From Branchiostoma floridae (lineage: Eukaryota > Chordata > Leptocardii > Amphioxiformes > Branchiostomatidae), in contig NW_023365768.1 in the NCBI RefSeq assembly GCF_000003815.2, forward strand, positions 47,404 to 81,435: a stretch of DNA of 34,032 nt, read 5' to 3'. The notes under the pieces were generated by a model. It was not told the DNA's origin and ran no database searches. It was given only the letters and a program-made list of their open reading frames with translations. Each line of letters begins with the position of its first letter. Position 1 is the first letter of the stretch. Below, piece after piece: positions 32,187 to 34,032 of the stretch. Position numbers and translations under genes: made by a program.

Positions 32187-32289
32187 TGATGAACTCCACA
32201 GCTGTGGAGTTCATCACTATGTTGATGAAATCTACAGCTGTGGGGTTCATCGGTAGAAGGATGATGAACTCCACAGCTGTGGATTTCAT
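32187..32289. repeat. Three tandem 28-30-bp palindromes at 37-bp spacing
   Basis: 32187-32216 is a perfect 30-bp palindrome centred on CACAGCTGTG. Near-perfect versions start at 32225 and 32262, about 37 bp apart. The centre is an E-box (CAGCTG). The block leads directly into the 66-bp array, which shares the GATGAAATCCAC words. Confidence 0.92.
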
Positions 32290-32290
32290 C

Positions 32291-32947
32291 GATATGTAGT
32301 GATGAAATCCACGGGCATTCCACCGCTAATACTGACATTTGGCTGTGGACTTCATCAGTATATAGTGATGAAATCCACGGGCATTCCGTCGCTAATACTG
32401 ACATTTGGCTGTGGACTTCATCAGTATGTAGTGATGAAATCCACGGCATTCCGTCGCTAATACTGACATTTGGCTGTGGACTTCATCAGTATGTAGTGAT
32501 GAAATCCACGGGCATTCCGTCGCTAATACTGACATTTAGCTGTGGACTTCATCAGTATGTAGTGATGAAATCCACGGGCATTCCGTCGCTAATACTGACA
32601 TTTGGCTGTAGACTTCATCAGTATGTAGTGATGAAATCCACGGGCATTCCGCCGCTAATACTGACATTTGGCTATGGACTTCATCAATATGTAGTGATGA
32701 AATTCACGGGCATTCTGCCGCTAATAATGACATTTGGCTGTGGACTTCATCAGTATGTAGTGATGAAATCCACGGGCATTCTGTCGCTTATACTGACATT
32801 TGGTTGTGGACTTCATCAGTATGTAGTGATGAAATCCACGGACATTCTGCCGCCAATATTGACATTTGGTTGGCTGTGGATTTCATCAATATGTAGGGGT
32901 GAAATCCACGGGCATTCCGTCGCTAATACTGACATTTGGCTGTGGGT
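32291..32947. repeat. 66-bp minisatellite, about 10 units
   Basis: TAGTGATGAAATCCACGGGC recurs at about 66-bp steps (32297, 32363, 32429, 32494, 32560 and onward). Each unit contains GGACTTCATCA...TGATGAAATCC, an imperfect inverted repeat. Because 66 is a multiple of three, both strands stay open (22-residue repeats such as VVMKSTGIP on plus). I do not consider these genes. Confidence 0.95.
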
Positions 32948-33341
32948 AGTAAAACGCCCTTTCACTAATACTTTTACACAGAGTAATTAATTTTAGCTGA
33001 TTTATGTCAATCGATTGTGTGATACAATATTAATACAGATGCCATTTGTAACAATTTGAATTGATTGACTATACAGAGCTAGAAGTACGAAAATGTTACT
33101 TTGAAAGTGATTTGCACAAAGCTAGAATGGCTTTATTGGATCGTGGAGTATATATTATTTGACAATACTAGTAAACACAACAGACAGAGCCTCCAACAGA
33201 CTCCAACCAGAACAACATAATGTCATGTAAAATATTTCTGGTACATTTCTAAGTTAAGCTGGATTCAAAAGACAAACACCTTTACTTTGTGCATCATATA
33301 TTTTAGTCGCATGTTTGTGACTAGTGACCTTCTGTTTAATG
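32948..33341. other. AT-rich, no gene seen
   Basis: No repeat, domain or convincing splice signal was found here. Confidence 0.5.
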
Positions 33342-33384
33342 ATCGACGTGCAGTCTAATAACTGTTATCAGACTGCACGTCGAT
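33342..33384. repeat. 43-bp hairpin
   Basis: ATCGACGTGCAGTCT (33342-33356) pairs perfectly with AGACTGCACGTCGAT (33370-33384). The loop AATAACTGTTATC can itself pair (ATAAC/GTTAT), leaving almost nothing unpaired. Confidence 0.92.
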
Positions 33385-33553
33385 TAGAAAATGAAATGCA
33401 ACCCCTTTATACTCTTGTAGACAATTAGAACCTGGGCCAAAGTACAATTGTAAGTCATAATCGTAAACCCTTACCACCCAAGCCACAAAGCACAACATTG
33501 GGAAGCAGTGCAGTTCTGGTGTATACAGTCTGTTGGTTTAGTATTGTTTGTGA

Positions 33554-33928
33554 TTGATTGAAGAACAAAAGAGCATAATAAGCAAATGGCCTTCTCTGGC
33601 TGGGAAAGTTGTCTTGCAAAGCAAGAAGCTTTTATCAATCTTGATAAAAGCTCCTTATGCTAAGGGACCAAGAACCCGATTTCCACCTTCATACAAGGCA
33701 CACATTCGTAACTTCTTTTCATTTGTAGATGAAACACAATTAGAACAAACAAGTAGCGTAAGAGGAAAGTTACATGGCTGGAATAAATGTGTAAACCTTA
33801 CAAAGTTTGGACATGACTTTACAGGCGGTCTCACAGCGCCACCTATCCACACTGGTGGTCTGCAACATGTCCTTCAAGTCGTATACAGTGTGATACTGTG
33901 CTGGCCGGATGTTTGCGGGCATTTTTAG
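33554..33928 (+). CDS. Unrecognised ORF, possibly an exon or transposon fragment
   Basis: A 124-codon frame starts at TTG and stops at TAG. Codon use and composition look more protein-like than the repeat-derived frames. It is rich in Lys and Gln near the start, with KAPYAKGPRTRFPPSYKAHI in the middle and a Gly/Thr-rich end (GGLTAPPIHTGG). I recognise no domain. There is no ATG near the start. An acceptor-like GATTGAAG at 33558 or a donor-like CAA|GTCGTA near 33880 could make it an internal exon. It may equally belong to a mobile element. A perfect 26-bp palindrome (33627-33652) falls inside it. Confidence 0.3.
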   Translation: MIEEQKSIISKWPSLAGKVVLQSKKLLSILIKAPYAKGPRTRFPPSYKAHIRNFFSFVDETQLEQTSSVRGKLHGWNKCVNLTKFGHDFTGGLTAPPIHTGGLQHVLQVVYSVILCWPDVCGHF

Positions 33929-34032
33929 CATCTTTCTTGAGAGAGTCTATACACTCCAAGCAACTCTGATTTGCAGGGAGTAAGTGCGTCTTTATTCATT
34001 AGCATATTTCTTTTATATGTCTTTCTTTTCTT

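Noticed and set aside
32021-32990. Long repetitive frames on both strands of the 66-bp array (142 and 164 codons)
   Set aside because: The period is divisible by three, so frames stay open without selection. Both strands are open and no known domain appears.
33627-33652. Perfect 26-bp palindrome AGCTTTTATCAA-TC-TTGATAAAAGCT
   Set aside because: It is real, but lies inside an open frame and is short and AT-rich. I noted it in the ORF entry rather than as a separate element.

Overview
Organism and setting. This is eukaryotic, metazoan nuclear DNA. It has a spliced gene with GT-AG introns, an LTR retrotransposon, two Penelope-like retroelement (PLE) remnants, MITE-like elements, a tRNA-derived SINE, several satellite or minisatellite arrays, and three assembly gaps (8344-8443, 17401-17580, 18085-18184). 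The one clear host gene is a short-chain dehydrogenase whose C-terminus closely resembles vertebrate DHRS11. Together with this repeat mix it suggests an invertebrate deuterostome. Amphioxus (Branchiostoma) is my best guess, but I cannot confirm it from the sequence.

Layout. (1) 27-3054: near-identical 224-bp satellite units. (2) 3055-4827: a ~1.77-kb arm with a MITE and SINE-like sequence. (3) 5628-6776: a broken coiled-coil gene on the minus strand with its 3' flank. (4) 6777-10259: mostly featureless AT-rich DNA with one gap, a MITE at 9508-9713 and a CRE/octamer cluster near 8033-8064. (5) 10260-10640: degenerate 19-bp repeats and a long hairpin. (6) 10827-18084: a second copy of part of the arm followed by ~30 diverged satellite units in the opposite orientation. 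(7) 18185-20290: a ~122-bp minisatellite with a 376-bp higher-order period. (8) 20640-22310: tandem ~380-bp segments that may be decayed exons. (9) 22320-26085: PLE remnant, then the last four exons of the DHRS11-like gene, whose introns hold a PLE 3' fragment with a hammerhead-like motif, a 529-bp MITE, a SINE and another TIR element. (10) 26146-29119: an LTR retrotransposon just downstream of the DHRS11 stop, with a TGAAG target-site duplication on both sides. (11) 29976-32163: third arm copy plus two satellite units, inverted relative to the left end. (12) 32187-32947: palindromes grading into a 66-bp array. (13) 33554-33928: an unrecognised ORF.

How it fits together. The window is organised as a large imperfect inverted repeat. 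Satellite, arm and coiled-coil sequence occur on the left and recur in mirror order on the right, around the DHRS11 locus. The most unusual object is the LTR element. After gag and the start of the protease, the integrase, reverse transcriptase and RNase H region is missing. In its place is a fragment of the same coiled-coil gene, with its 3' flank, that lies at 5628-6530. A polypurine tract, a 3' LTR and the target-site duplication still frame it. Most other open frames are chance readings through repeats.
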